Below are positions 48,937-58,130 of a stretch of 64,000 nucleotides of DNA, piece by piece. A program made the translations under genes and the position numbers. Origin of the DNA: Candidatus Nitrosymbiomonas proteolyticus (GTDB lineage: Bacteria > Armatimonadota > Fimbriimonadia > Fimbriimonadales > Fimbriimonadaceae); contig AP021858.1 of NCBI GenBank assembly GCA_017347465.1, positions 1,116,001 through 1,180,000 of the forward strand. Direction: 5' to 3'. Each line of letters begins with the position of its first letter. The first letter of the stretch is position 1. Below the pieces are notes generated by a model. The model worked only from the letters and a program-made list of their open reading frames with translations. It had not been told where the DNA came from and made no database searches.

Positions 48937-51510
48937 ATGGGAATCAGCGAGATCAACCATACTCACGCCATGCCGCCGCGCATTCCGATCCGTTACACCT
49001 TCGGTAACCACATGCACTGGGTCGATATGGAGTGGCTCTGGGGGTACTCCGTGTTGCCGGGTTCCGTGCGCGATATGCTGCGGTTCTGCGAAGAGACGGG
49101 AGCCAAGGGCTGCGTCAACTTCGACGGCGTGGGTTACGAGAAGATGGCCTCAGAAGCCCCCGAATCCCTCGCTGACCTGCGGGCGTCGGTGCAAGCGGGA
49201 ATCGTCGAGCCCATCGGATGCTCCTACGGACAGCCGTATGGGTTGTTTCAGGGCGGCGAATCCAACGTGCGACAGCGCGTTTATGGCGTGCGGGCGGTGT
49301 TGCGGTTACTCGGGGCACGCCCCCGCGTGTTTTGGGAAGAGGAATTCGACTTTTTCCCTCAACTGCCTCAGATTCTCGCGTCGTGCGGGTTCGAATTCGG
49401 CTCGCTATACTTTCAGTGGACCTGGCACACACCCGAAGTCCCGCTGGAAGCCCCGCCTGCCGTTTGGTGGGAAGCGCCCGATGGCTCTCGGCTTCTGGCG
49501 GCCACCCGAAACCGCTGGAACCTCCATCAGTGGCCTGAAGACTTCGCGTTGCTGCTCGATGACCTCGCCTCGGGTGATTCGGTCCCCGCCTACCCCCTCT
49601 TGATCCAGCAGTGGCTGGAACTCATGCCCTCGAGCGACTGGATGTGCCGTTCGGAATTGATGATTCCGATGTTGCGGCGGCTGCTTGCTGACGAACGGTT
49701 CTCGGTTCAAATGGGGACGCTTGGCGAGCACCTCGACGGAATCCGTAAGGACGTCGGCGACGAGCGCATTCCGGTCCGTCGTTACGGCATGGAGGACGTC
49801 TGGCATGGGATGAGCCTCGGGAAAAATGGCGACCGAATGAGGCAAGTCTCTGCTGCCGTCGAACAGTCGATCCTCGAAGCGGAGACCCTTGCCGCGCTCC
49901 TCTCGCTCTTCGGCCGCCCCTACGCTCAGTGGGACGTGTATCCGGTTTGGGAGATCGAGGAGGCCTGGCGCGAGCTTCTTGTGGCCCAACACCACGACAA
50001 CGACGAGTGCGAGGGACTTTGCGGCCATGTGGGGATGGCCTCGTACCGCCGTGCTTCGGAGTTGGCGGCGGCGGTTCGGGGGCATCAAGTGCGAGCGATG
50101 TCGCGGAGCGCGGGCAGATTCCCCAACGAGTCGCTTCTTGTCAATACGCTGGGTTGGGAGTGCGCGAGACAGCCCTTGGGAGGAAGAGGAAGGCCACTCC
50201 CGAAGAGCCTCGAAGTTCCTGCAATGGGGTGGGTCGCGGTTCGCATGGGCGCGGACGAACCGCCCAGGCTCAGGAGGCGAAAAACCCGCAACGGGTACCG
50301 GTTCTCTACAGACTCGTTCGCGGTCGATCTGATCGCGCCCGAGGACGCAGGGTGCTCGCTCGATATCGGGGGAGCGCTGGAACTGGGCCTTGGCGATATT
50401 CAGTGCAAGGTCGGAGGTTCGATTTGCCGAACCTCGATCACCGAGGAGGCGAGTCCGGATCGCACTTCTTTGTTCGTTCGTTTGGGGTCGCCGGATTGGC
50501 CCAATGAGGATTGGGCGTCCGTGACCTCATACCTGACTTCGAGCAGCGATGGTTTGTGCCAGGTGTGGGTGAACTGTCACCCCCTTGAAGGCGAGCCAGA
50601 CCCCGGAATGAACGCAGGCTGGCAGCTTCCCTTTCGCCCCAGGTTCCCCGTCGCGCACATCTACGCGGACTATCCCTACGGAACCTACGAGGTCAAGCCC
50701 AGCGGGATTCGTCGCCGTAAGTACCCGACGGGCGATTGGATGACCAGCGAGCAATGGTTCGAGGAGATCGAAGACCCCTTCACATCGCTCAGCTTCGTGG
50801 ACTTTGTCGGGGAGGACGGTTCGGGCGTGCTGGTGATTCACGATGGGACGAAGCAGTGGTTCTTGGACGAGGGGGGCCGGGTTCGTGCCCTGCTGGGAAT
50901 GGTCGATCCTTGGGACGAGGACCTTGCGACCGCTTCGTGTGAGACGCTCTTCAGAATCATCCCCCACGGCCCGATCACGAACTCGGAGCGGCACCGCCAA
51001 TCGATGCGCTTTCGAGCCGATCATTCTCGCTGGCTGTCCGCGGACTACGATCGCAAGTCGGCAGGTTTGCCCCCTTCGTTTTCGGCGCTGAAATGTTCGG
51101 CCGGAAACGTGGTGCAGACGGCCTTCTACAGGGAGGACGAGGGCTATTCGGGCCGCGACCTCGAGGAGTATGCGGGCCGAGGAATGGGGTATCCGTTCGT
51201 GTTGCGGCTGGTGGAGTTCGACGGGATCGAATGCGAGGCCGAAATCACGCTTCCGGGCCCGATTGCGGCGGCCCTCAAGACCAACCTTCTCGGCGAGCCG
51301 CTCATAGCGCTCTCCGCCGAACCCGCCGATCCGCCGCCCGGCAATTCGCCTGAGGCTGCGGCGCTGTTCGAGTGGCAAAAGGTCCGGGTGCCTGTGCGTC
51401 CCTACGAGATCGTGACGCTGTACTTGGACTTGGTTCCCGGCCGCAAACAGCCCCGCGACCTCGACGCCAAGCGTTCCGTATGGGCGACGGTGCATCGGGC
51501 GCAGCCCTAA
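48937..51510 (+). CDS. Divergent GH38-like (alpha-mannosidase-type) protein
   Basis: This 857-residue protein (start ATG 48937; ATG 48970 also possible) has a GH38-like layout: a catalytic barrel, a helical bundle near residues 270-370 with QHHDNDECEGLCGHVGM, then a large beta domain. GNHMHWVDMEWLWGYS replaces the usual HxHxDxxW metal motif, with one residue inserted. FWEEEFDFFPQLPQIL replaces the segment that normally bears the nucleophile Asp; Glu stands at that position. So either the mechanism differs or it is not an active mannosidase. There is no signal peptide. It lies alone before a PD40 protein. Confidence 0.78.
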   Translation: MGISEINHTHAMPPRIPIRYTFGNHMHWVDMEWLWGYSVLPGSVRDMLRFCEETGAKGCVNFDGVGYEKMASEAPESLADLRASVQAGIVEPIGCSYGQPYGLFQGGESNVRQRVYGVRAVLRLLGARPRVFWEEEFDFFPQLPQILASCGFEFGSLYFQWTWHTPEVPLEAPPAVWWEAPDGSRLLAATRNRWNLHQWPEDFALLLDDLASGDSVPAYPLLIQQWLELMPSSDWMCRSELMIPMLRRLLADERFSVQMGTLGEHLDGIRKDVGDERIPVRRYGMEDVWHGMSLGKNGDRMRQVSAAVEQSILEAETLAALLSLFGRPYAQWDVYPVWEIEEAWRELLVAQHHDNDECEGLCGHVGMASYRRASELAAAVRGHQVRAMSRSAGRFPNESLLVNTLGWECARQPLGGRGRPLPKSLEVPAMGWVAVRMGADEPPRLRRRKTRNGYRFSTDSFAVDLIAPEDAGCSLDIGGALELGLGDIQCKVGGSICRTSITEEASPDRTSLFVRLGSPDWPNEDWASVTSYLTSSSDGLCQVWVNCHPLEGEPDPGMNAGWQLPFRPRFPVAHIYADYPYGTYEVKPSGIRRRKYPTGDWMTSEQWFEEIEDPFTSLSFVDFVGEDGSGVLVIHDGTKQWFLDEGGRVRALLGMVDPWDEDLATASCETLFRIIPHGPITNSERHRQSMRFRADHSRWLSADYDRKSAGLPPSFSALKCSAGNVVQTAFYREDEGYSGRDLEEYAGRGMGYPFVLRLVEFDGIECEAEITLPGPIAAALKTNLLGEPLIALSAEPADPPPGNSPEAAALFEWQKVRVPVRPYEIVTLYLDLVPGRKQPRDLDAKRSVWATVHRAQP

Positions 51511-51577
51511 TGCATTCCCCCCCCATCACCTGCGACAAGCGTTCGACAAATGCGAGCGGGGAGGGTGGGGCGGGCGA

Positions 51578-52669
51578 ATGCATAATGGCTTCATGTTCAC
51601 CGCACTCGCCTGCGCCGTCGCCCTGGGGCAGAGCCCGCTGATCGAGAAGCAGGTCCCCACCCGGGCCGCGGCATGGGCCATCGCAGACTCACGCCCCATC
51701 GCCCCGCATCCGAAGGAGGTCCACCTTCGAAACGTCCGCCAGCTCACCTTCGGGGGCCAGAACGCGGAGGCCTATTGGAACCTCGATGGGTCGAAGATCG
51801 TGTACCAGACGCGCCAGCCCGAATGGCCCGACGAGCAGATCATCGTGATGAACGCCGACGGGAGCGGGAAGACGCTTACCAGCACCGGCTTTGGACGAAC
51901 GACGTGCGGCTACTTCACGCCCGACATGCGGTACGTGTACTTCAGCTCGACCCACGAGAAGAACCCCGGCGCGCAAAAGCCACTCGACTTCAGCAAAGGC
52001 TATGTCTGGATGGTGAACCCTCAGTTCAGCCTGTACCGTAGGGAACTCGCAAGCGGCAAGGTGGAGCGTGTGCTCGACCTCAAGGAGTACGTTGCCGAGA
52101 CCACCATCGACCCGCGCGGCCGGTTCATGGTGTTCACAAGCGCGTTCGAGGGGGATTTGCAGATCTACCGCGCAAAGCTGGATGGCTCGGGCCGAACTCG
52201 TTTGACGAACGAAGTCGGGTACGACGGCGGGCCGTTCGTCGATTGGAGCGGTTGCAGGGTCGTCTACCGCCGAGCCCCGATCCAATCCCCCGAACACGAG
52301 CGCGAGTACTTGGCGCTGCTGAAGGAGCACCTGGTGCGTCCGGGCTTGCTCGAACTGTGGATCATGGACTCAGACGGCAAGAACAAACGGCCCATCACGA
52401 ACTTGGGATCGGCCTCATTCGCGCCGTTCCTTCATCCCGATGGGAAGCGCGTGATCTTCAGCAGCAACTTCGGCGACCGGCGGGGCCGCGAGTTCGAACT
52501 CTGGATGATCGGTGTCGACGGGACCGGGCTGGAACGAATCACGTACGCCCCGGAGTTCGACGGGTTCCCGATGTTCAGCCGAGATGGGAAGAAGGTGGTG
52601 TGGGCTTCGAACCGCAACGGCAGCGTTCCGGGCGAGACGAACATCTTCGTGGCGGATTGGGTGGACTAG
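51578..52669 (+). CDS. TolB-like PD40 beta-propeller protein
   Basis: This 363-residue protein has a short signal peptide (FTALACAVALGQSPL); ATG 51578 or 51593 may be used. Repeated blades follow: RQLTFGGQNAEAYWNLDGSK, IIVMNADGSGKTLTS, YRAKLDGSGRTRLTNEVGYD, LWIMDSDGKNKRPITNLGSA and FPMFSRDGKKVVWASNRNG. These are PD40/TolB repeats, and the protein is predicted to be periplasmic or extracellular, binding proteins or sugars. It converges on the STN-like gene with a four-base overlap. Confidence 0.85.
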   Translation: MHNGFMFTALACAVALGQSPLIEKQVPTRAAAWAIADSRPIAPHPKEVHLRNVRQLTFGGQNAEAYWNLDGSKIVYQTRQPEWPDEQIIVMNADGSGKTLTSTGFGRTTCGYFTPDMRYVYFSSTHEKNPGAQKPLDFSKGYVWMVNPQFSLYRRELASGKVERVLDLKEYVAETTIDPRGRFMVFTSAFEGDLQIYRAKLDGSGRTRLTNEVGYDGGPFVDWSGCRVVYRRAPIQSPEHEREYLALLKEHLVRPGLLELWIMDSDGKNKRPITNLGSASFAPFLHPDGKRVIFSSNFGDRRGREFELWMIGVDGTGLERITYAPEFDGFPMFSRDGKKVVWASNRNGSVPGETNIFVADWVD

Positions 52670-54798
52670 CTAGGTGGGACGATTCCGGCAGCCTGGAGCC
52701 GCCTCCTGACGATGGCCTCCACCTTGTCTCGAAGGGCCGCCGGAAGGTCTTCGTAACGCGGGTAACCGCGAGGTTCGCGGTGTTGGGACACCAGCGAAGT
52801 CTTCATGACGGATCGATCGGTTAGCTGCATTGCATACGTCCACTCTTGGTCGGAGCCGATGACAAACGCCAATACTTCGTGCCCGCCAAAGTAATTTCCG
52901 AACGTGTCAGGGTGGAGCATTCCCAGCCGCACATTTGCGAGTTGTTGGGGCTCCATCATGAACCTGGATACGTTTTGAGTGAGTCGAGATCGCGCCTGAA
53001 CTTCTACGATCTCTTTGGTCGTTACGTCCAGGCGGAGCGAGCCGTCGGAAGGCAACCCGTTCGGGCAGACCTCGGTGACTTCAGTGGCGATGGTATTCCA
53101 GGGTTCGGGAGATCCTTCGGGATCGTACAAGGAGCCCGGGGTTTCAATCGAGATATCGCTCTGAAAGACCACGTCCTCGACCGCCGAGCGGACGTTTGGG
53201 TCGAGCAGCCGAAACGGAATGGACTCTCCTGCCAGTAAGACCTGCTTTTGCTTGGGCGAGAGGCTCCCGTGAAGTCGGAGCGACTCGAAGCTTGCGGGAA
53301 ACCCGAACCCCCGAAGGATCCCCACATCGACAATCGCAAGGAATTCCACACAAGCCGAGAATTCAGAGCCCTCCATTCCAGGGGTTGCGGCAAGCCGGGC
53401 CAGCGAGTCGACGAGGGTCATCTCTCCCTGGGCGATTTCTGCGGCCAGCCGGGCTGTTTGCTGGCGGTTGATCCTGGAGAGGATGCCGAAATAGCCGCTT
53501 GCCGTGCGGATCACCAGCCAGCCTTGGCTTTCTTCTAAGGACGTATTGGCGGCCCGTTGGGACAAGAACGTCCGCAGGACCGAAGGTGTGACGGTGTCGC
53601 CGCCAAACCTGGCGACTGCAATCATCGCGGCCGCGTCGCTCGGGGAGGCCACAAGATTCGCGTCGAGTCGCTGGGCATATTCGAGCAGGACCTCGTCCAC
53701 AAAGAGACAAGGATCGTGTTGGTCGGGCCGCTTTTGGATGTTCTTGAGAGCTTCGGAGGGGGGAGGAAGCGGGGGGTCTGTGGGTGACGCATTGGCCCAA
53801 CGAATCCGCCGCAGTGCCTCACGGGTCACTGCGCCCACCGTCAATGGATCCTCATCCGACGTCGTCGAGTTCATGGGTAACCAAGGGCTGGGGGACAACA
53901 GCACCCGAACCCGCGAAAGATAAGAGCCTTCGGTATCGACGATGTTCACAGACAGCGTGTCGGAACCACCGCGACCGCTCTCGAGAACTGCGATTACCTT
54001 GCGAAGTTGGAGTGCCTTGCCAGGTCCGCTTGACCAGATTCGATTCAAGCTAGCTTCGAGATTAGGAACGGGCGCCCTCTCGCCCTGGGGAGCAGCTTCG
54101 AGCCACGCGCGACACTCCTTTTCGTACTCCGCCATCAACGGTTCGAGCTTGAGTGGCAAGGGGCGCTGGGTCTTCGTCGGATTGGAGGCGAAAACGACGC
54201 GGCGGCCGACGTCAACTTGAACCAACGCCACTGGGTCGAGATTGGCGGCGATCCTGCGCGCGAGTCTTCCGGGAGGAGTCTGAGTCTGAAGAGCGAGGCC
54301 CCGCTCCCAGAGCTTTGTGTCGTAGTCCGCTCCTACGTCGTTGATGATCCCTTGAAGCCGTGCCCAGCCCGCCGTCGCCTCCGTCACCGAGTAGGCGCGT
54401 TCCGATTCGAGTTCGCGCCTGAGCTTCTGCTGGGCTTCTTGAATCCAACGAAGGCGCTGTGCCGTGAACTCGGCCTTAAGCTGGGCCATTCGCTCCTTCG
54501 ACCTTTTGAGCAGATAGCCCTTGTCGGTTTTCTCCCAGTCTGCGTGGGTGGCGTGAGCGATTTTTTCGCGCAATAGGTCCAGGGGCACGTCTTTGACGTG
54601 GACGATCAAAGGCTCCGATTCCATGTTGGCGGAGACCTCCAGCTTGGTCCCCGAGACTTTGGAAAGCTCCTCCAAGGCCGACTTCAGGCTCCTAGCGCGC
54701 AAGGTCAAGGTGATCTGGGGTTCGGAAGGGCGGCCCCGAACTCCCGGAGCGGGATCGATTGAAGCGTGAATCGCCAGAGCTAGCCAAATCGAAAGCAT
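52666..54798 (-). CDS. Secreted STN-domain-like protein, copy A
   Basis: I place the start at ATG 54798 (710 residues), because GAGGAAACGT lies upstream and the earlier frame is not protein-like. A signal peptide (LSIWLALAIHAS) is followed at about 28-100 by ITLTLRARSLKSALEELSKV, GTKLEVSANM and LKRSKERM: an STN-like (secretin/TonB short N-terminal) domain. The rest is unknown but includes TDEDPLTVGAVTREAL and DPCLFVDEVLLEYAQRLDAN. It is a tandem paralogue of the gene at 54938-57055, with strong DNA identity only in the first 200 bases. Outer-surface location is plausible. Confidence 0.82.
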   Translation of the reverse strand: MLSIWLALAIHASIDPAPGVRGRPSEPQITLTLRARSLKSALEELSKVSGTKLEVSANMESEPLIVHVKDVPLDLLREKIAHATHADWEKTDKGYLLKRSKERMAQLKAEFTAQRLRWIQEAQQKLRRELESERAYSVTEATAGWARLQGIINDVGADYDTKLWERGLALQTQTPPGRLARRIAANLDPVALVQVDVGRRVVFASNPTKTQRPLPLKLEPLMAEYEKECRAWLEAAPQGERAPVPNLEASLNRIWSSGPGKALQLRKVIAVLESGRGGSDTLSVNIVDTEGSYLSRVRVLLSPSPWLPMNSTTSDEDPLTVGAVTREALRRIRWANASPTDPPLPPPSEALKNIQKRPDQHDPCLFVDEVLLEYAQRLDANLVASPSDAAAMIAVARFGGDTVTPSVLRTFLSQRAANTSLEESQGWLVIRTASGYFGILSRINRQQTARLAAEIAQGEMTLVDSLARLAATPGMEGSEFSACVEFLAIVDVGILRGFGFPASFESLRLHGSLSPKQKQVLLAGESIPFRLLDPNVRSAVEDVVFQSDISIETPGSLYDPEGSPEPWNTIATEVTEVCPNGLPSDGSLRLDVTTKEIVEVQARSRLTQNVSRFMMEPQQLANVRLGMLHPDTFGNYFGGHEVLAFVIGSDQEWTYAMQLTDRSVMKTSLVSQHREPRGYPRYEDLPAALRDKVEAIVRRRLQAAGIVPPS
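54619..54725. repeat. 107-bp exact direct repeat, copy A
   Basis: This segment, inside the STN-like part of copy A, is identical base for base to 56876-56982 in copy B. The next 75 bases towards the start codon are also close, with a 41-base exact stretch, while the remaining 600 codons have diverged strongly. Confidence 0.9.
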
Positions 54799-54937
54799 AC
54801 GTTTCCTCAATAAGCTTAGTACATTCCTGACCGAATCGAGACAAGAAATCGGCAAGGCGAACCAGGAAAGATGCCTTACTGTCACCCAAGAGCGACAAAC
54901 AATTGGGGTCCCAGAAACGAGACGCGAATGAACGGAC

Positions 54938-57055
54938 TCAGGAACCGGGAGGGATATCAAGACGACGCTTCACGATCGCGTCGACCTTTTCCCTGAACGA
55001 AGCGGGCAAGTCCTCATACTTGGAGTACACGCGCTCGTCCATGCGCCGATTGCGAATACTGGCAAACTTGGTGGCTTCTTCTGTGAGGAGAATCCTGTAG
55101 CTCCAGTTTTCTTCTGTACCGGATTGGAAGGACTCGAAAGTGGCTTGCGTGCCAAAGTTCTGAAAGCGCGCGGGATCGATCCGCGAGAGCCGATCGGACG
55201 CCATCGAATCGGGGCTCATGACGTACGTGGCCGGATGCCCCGCGGCAGATAGTCCCTTGCCGATCACGATCTCTTGGCTCGACGCCGTGAGCATGAGCGT
55301 TCCGTTCAGGGGCAGGCCGTTCGGGCATATCTCGGTGATTTCGGACGAAAGGTTGCTCCAAGGCGACCGGTTGCGGGCGTCGGAGTTGTTTTGCGGAGCC
55401 GAGAGGCTCATTCCGCTGGTCGAATCAAAAACGAGCAAACGGAGGGTCTCTCTCGTCGAAGGATCGAGAGCGCTGATCGGAATCTCAGCGCCCTCCAAGA
55501 GTCTCCGCCGCGCCTCGGTGGGGAGGGTCCCGTGGAGCCGATAGACCAAGAACTGCCCCGTTTGGTTGGCCTCCCCTAGACTGGGGTGCAAGAGGGACAG
55601 CCATGCGACTCCAAACTGAAACCCGAACTCGGTCATCCCGGGCGAGGCGGCGTACCTGGCGAGCGCGTCGATCGTCGCGCCTTCGGGGACAACGACGTCG
55701 GGGGCGAATCTTGCCAACGCCGTTCGGTTCAATCGCATTTGAACACCCATCCGTCCGCCCGGAGGGCGAACGACCAACCAGCCAGGAGACTCAACGATGC
55801 TGGCTGTATCGAACCTGCTCCTCAGTTCCGCCCTGAGAATGCTCGGCGTGAGGGTTTCTCGATTTACCGGCATGAGGAAGAAGAGCGATACATCGGGTGG
55901 GGAAGACACGAGGTTCGCCCCATAAAGATCGGCCCAGTCGAACAAGAGTTCATCGACGAGTCGATTGGGGTCGTTTTGGTCGGGTCGCAGAATCAAGCTC
56001 TTGAATTCATCGGAGGGCGCTCCGGCGGGCTTGGGGTCGCCGGGCCCGAACATTTGGCGGGCACGGTCCGCCGCCTCTTGAAGAAGCGGGCTGAGGGTCA
56101 AGGGGGACTTGTCTTCGGGACGGACCGCTTCCTGGATTACAGGAGGACTCTCAAGGTGAACCCGATGGCGAGCGATGTAATCGCCTGCCTTATCTGCGAC
56201 GATGACTTCGAACCAAGGCGTCATTCCCAGTCGATGGGTAACGACCACGAGCACCTTGCCGAGTTCAGGCGTCTGTTGCCCTTCCAACGCCCAGAGGAAC
56301 CGCAGCGCCTCGTTCCCGAACGGGGAAGTCTCTCTCGCGCCCCTCGGAGTGGCTTCAATCCATATGCGCATTTCGGCTTCGAACGCACGAATCGCAGGTT
56401 CGATACTCCTGCCCAGGGGTCGCTGCGCGCGATTGGGCCGGAGAGCGAGGACGACACGCTCGTCGAGCGGCGCCGCTGCAATCACGGCAGGATCGATGCT
56501 TGCCGCAATCCTCTTCGCCAACCTGCCCACTGGCGTCACCAACATGATCTGGATTTCGGAACCGGGCTCGAAGGATCGCTCTCCGCTGCGGAGACGGGCC
56601 TCGGTGGCCTCCATTCTCGCCCACGCGGCTTGAGCGTTGGCAGCGGTGTACTCGCCTTCGTTTTCGATGCCGGCCCGGAGTCGGTCGAGAACCTCTTTCC
56701 ATGCGCGGGTCCGCGCCTCGATCTCCTCTTTCTCCTGTTTCGCGATCAACTCGGGCGAGCGCTTCAGCCGGTACCCGTCAGGGGTCTTTTCCCACTCTGC
56801 GAAGGTTGCTTCCGCGATCTTTTCGAGAAGGGTGGCAAAGGGAACATCCTTCACCTTGAGGAGAAGGGGCTCCCATTCCATGTTGGCGGAGACCTCCAGC
56901 TTGGTCCCCGAGACTTTGGAAAGCTCCTCCAAGGCCGACTTCAGGCTCCTAGCGCGCAAGGTCAAGGTGATCTGGGGTTCGGCAGAGCGGCCCCGAACCC
57001 CCGAAGCAGGATCGGTCGAAGCGTGAATCGCCAGAGCTAGCCAAATCGAAAGCAT
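54938..57055 (-). CDS. Secreted STN-domain-like protein, copy B
   Basis: The ATG at 57055 follows an AAAAGGGAA ribosome-binding site and gives 705 residues. The signal peptide and STN-like domain are nearly identical to copy A (residues 26-59 are the same), but beyond residue 60 the two proteins share only scattered blocks such as TTPSILR, RFAPDVVVPEGATID and ISALDPSTRETLRL. Both have the order STN domain, long helical region, repeated mixed segments, and a DKVDAIVKRRLD-like end. Function unknown; secretion and interaction at the envelope are suggested. It is divergent from the M55 gene. Confidence 0.82.
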   Translation of the reverse strand: MLSIWLALAIHASTDPASGVRGRSAEPQITLTLRARSLKSALEELSKVSGTKLEVSANMEWEPLLLKVKDVPFATLLEKIAEATFAEWEKTPDGYRLKRSPELIAKQEKEEIEARTRAWKEVLDRLRAGIENEGEYTAANAQAAWARMEATEARLRSGERSFEPGSEIQIMLVTPVGRLAKRIAASIDPAVIAAAPLDERVVLALRPNRAQRPLGRSIEPAIRAFEAEMRIWIEATPRGARETSPFGNEALRFLWALEGQQTPELGKVLVVVTHRLGMTPWFEVIVADKAGDYIARHRVHLESPPVIQEAVRPEDKSPLTLSPLLQEAADRARQMFGPGDPKPAGAPSDEFKSLILRPDQNDPNRLVDELLFDWADLYGANLVSSPPDVSLFFLMPVNRETLTPSILRAELRSRFDTASIVESPGWLVVRPPGGRMGVQMRLNRTALARFAPDVVVPEGATIDALARYAASPGMTEFGFQFGVAWLSLLHPSLGEANQTGQFLVYRLHGTLPTEARRRLLEGAEIPISALDPSTRETLRLLVFDSTSGMSLSAPQNNSDARNRSPWSNLSSEITEICPNGLPLNGTLMLTASSQEIVIGKGLSAAGHPATYVMSPDSMASDRLSRIDPARFQNFGTQATFESFQSGTEENWSYRILLTEEATKFASIRNRRMDERVYSKYEDLPASFREKVDAIVKRRLDIPPGS
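56876..56982. repeat. 107-bp exact direct repeat, copy B
   Basis: Identical to 54619-54725. The two copies lie about 2.26 kb apart in the same orientation, in the same position of paralogous genes, so recombination between them would delete one gene body and fuse the other. Confidence 0.9.
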
Positions 57056-57070
57056 ACGATTCCCTTTTCC

Positions 57071-57078
57071 AGTATAGT
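57071..57078. promoter_or_regulatory. Candidate shared -10 region between divergent genes
   Basis: In the 58 bases between copy B and the M55 gene, AGTATAGT reads TATAGT on the plus strand (57073-57078) and TATACT on the minus strand (57076-57071). Both are good -10 boxes and both point to a start codon within 20-40 bases. No clear -35 boxes are seen. Confidence 0.35.
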
Positions 57079-57113
57079 CCATTCCAGCAGGAAACGCGAC
57101 CGAATTCGGCAAA

Positions 57114-57968
57114 ATGAACGACGATATGCGTGTCTTCATTTCCGCCGATATCGAAGGGTGTACGGGGCTGGTGTCGTGGTCGCAGTGCGGGCGCCCCGAC
57201 GGACAGCACTACGATTTTGGGTTCGCTCGCAGGATGATGACGCACGACGTGAACGCGGCGATTCGGGGTGCTCGTTTTGGGGGCGCAAAGCAGGTTCTCG
57301 TCAAGGATTCCCACGGAAGCAGTAAGAACCTTCTTGTCGACGAGTTGGAGCCCGGAACTCAGCTGATGTCGGGGCACGGCGCAGCGGTCGATGGCATGAT
57401 GCAGGGGGTCGATTCGACTTTTGACTGCGCAGTCTTGATCGGCTACCACGCGATGGCGGGCACCCGCGCGGGGGTGATGGAGCACACGATTTCGGGGCGG
57501 GTTCATCGGCTCTGGATCAACGGGCAGCCGGCGGGCGAGATCGCGATGAGCGCCGGTGTCGCCGGGCAGTATGGGGTTCCCGTGGTGTCGGTGAGCAGCG
57601 ACCGAGCCGGTTGCGACGAGGCGGAAGAACTCCTCGACGGGGTTGAAACCGCATGCGTCAAGTACGGGGTCGGGCGGCACATGGCGCGGTGCTTGCACCC
57701 CTCGGAGACCGCAGTGCTCATCGAAGAGGCCGCACGCCGCGGGGTTCAGGCATGCAAGGGCCATTTTGCCTGGAGACCGGAGTCGCCCGTGACCTTTCGC
57801 ATCGAGTTCAACCGGTCCGAAGAAGCCGACGCCGCCGGGAAGCTCGTGGGATGCGAGAGGATCGACGCATATACGGTCGAGTTTTCCGGCCCCGACTACG
57901 CCACCGCTCACAGGGGAGCTTGGAACCTGTTGCAACTCGGTTCGCTGGGTTCTTCAGCGGACCAATAG
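57114..57968 (+). CDS. M55-family D-aminopeptidase (DppA-like)
   Basis: This 284-residue protein (ATG 57114, or 57126) begins MRVFISADIEGCTGLVSW. Asp and Glu of SADIEG bind zinc in DppA, and KDSHGSSKNLL and LIGYHAMAGTRAGVMEHTIS supply further conserved residues. DppA forms decamers and cleaves D-Ala-containing peptides. It may recycle cell-wall peptides. It is cytoplasmic and divergent from STN copy B. tRNA-Ser follows on the same strand. Confidence 0.93.
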   Translation: MNDDMRVFISADIEGCTGLVSWSQCGRPDGQHYDFGFARRMMTHDVNAAIRGARFGGAKQVLVKDSHGSSKNLLVDELEPGTQLMSGHGAAVDGMMQGVDSTFDCAVLIGYHAMAGTRAGVMEHTISGRVHRLWINGQPAGEIAMSAGVAGQYGVPVVSVSSDRAGCDEAEELLDGVETACVKYGVGRHMARCLHPSETAVLIEEAARRGVQACKGHFAWRPESPVTFRIEFNRSEEADAAGKLVGCERIDAYTVEFSGPDYATAHRGAWNLLQLGSLGSSADQ

Positions 57969-58022
57969 TCGGAGGGCCGAACGATTGTGCCCCAAAAACC
58001 GATCATGTATACTTGACTCTGC

Positions 58023-58115
58023 GGAGAGATGGCTGAGTGGTCGAAAGCGCCCGCCTGCTAAGTGGGTAAGGGGTGTTGAGCTCCTTCTCGGGTTCGAATC
58101 CCGATCTCTCCGCCA
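58023..58115 (+). tRNA. tRNA-Ser (anticodon GCT)
   Basis: A 93-base class II tRNA: GGAGAGA pairs with TCTCTCC. The anticodon loop CTGCTAA carries GCT inside stem CCCGC/GTGGG. There is a long variable arm and T arm CGGGTTCGAATCCCG, then an encoded CCA. It reads AGC and AGU codons. Confidence 0.96.
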
Positions 58116-58130
58116 GTTTCGACTTTGATC

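Noticed and set aside
50527-51495. A 322-codon minus-strand frame
   Set aside because: It is the antisense shadow of the GH38-like gene and has no family features.
55586-57040. A 484-codon open frame on the plus strand
   Set aside because: It lies wholly antisense to STN copy B, whose signal peptide, domain and ribosome-binding site are clear. The translated product is arginine- and glycine-rich without motifs, as expected for a GC-rich antisense frame.
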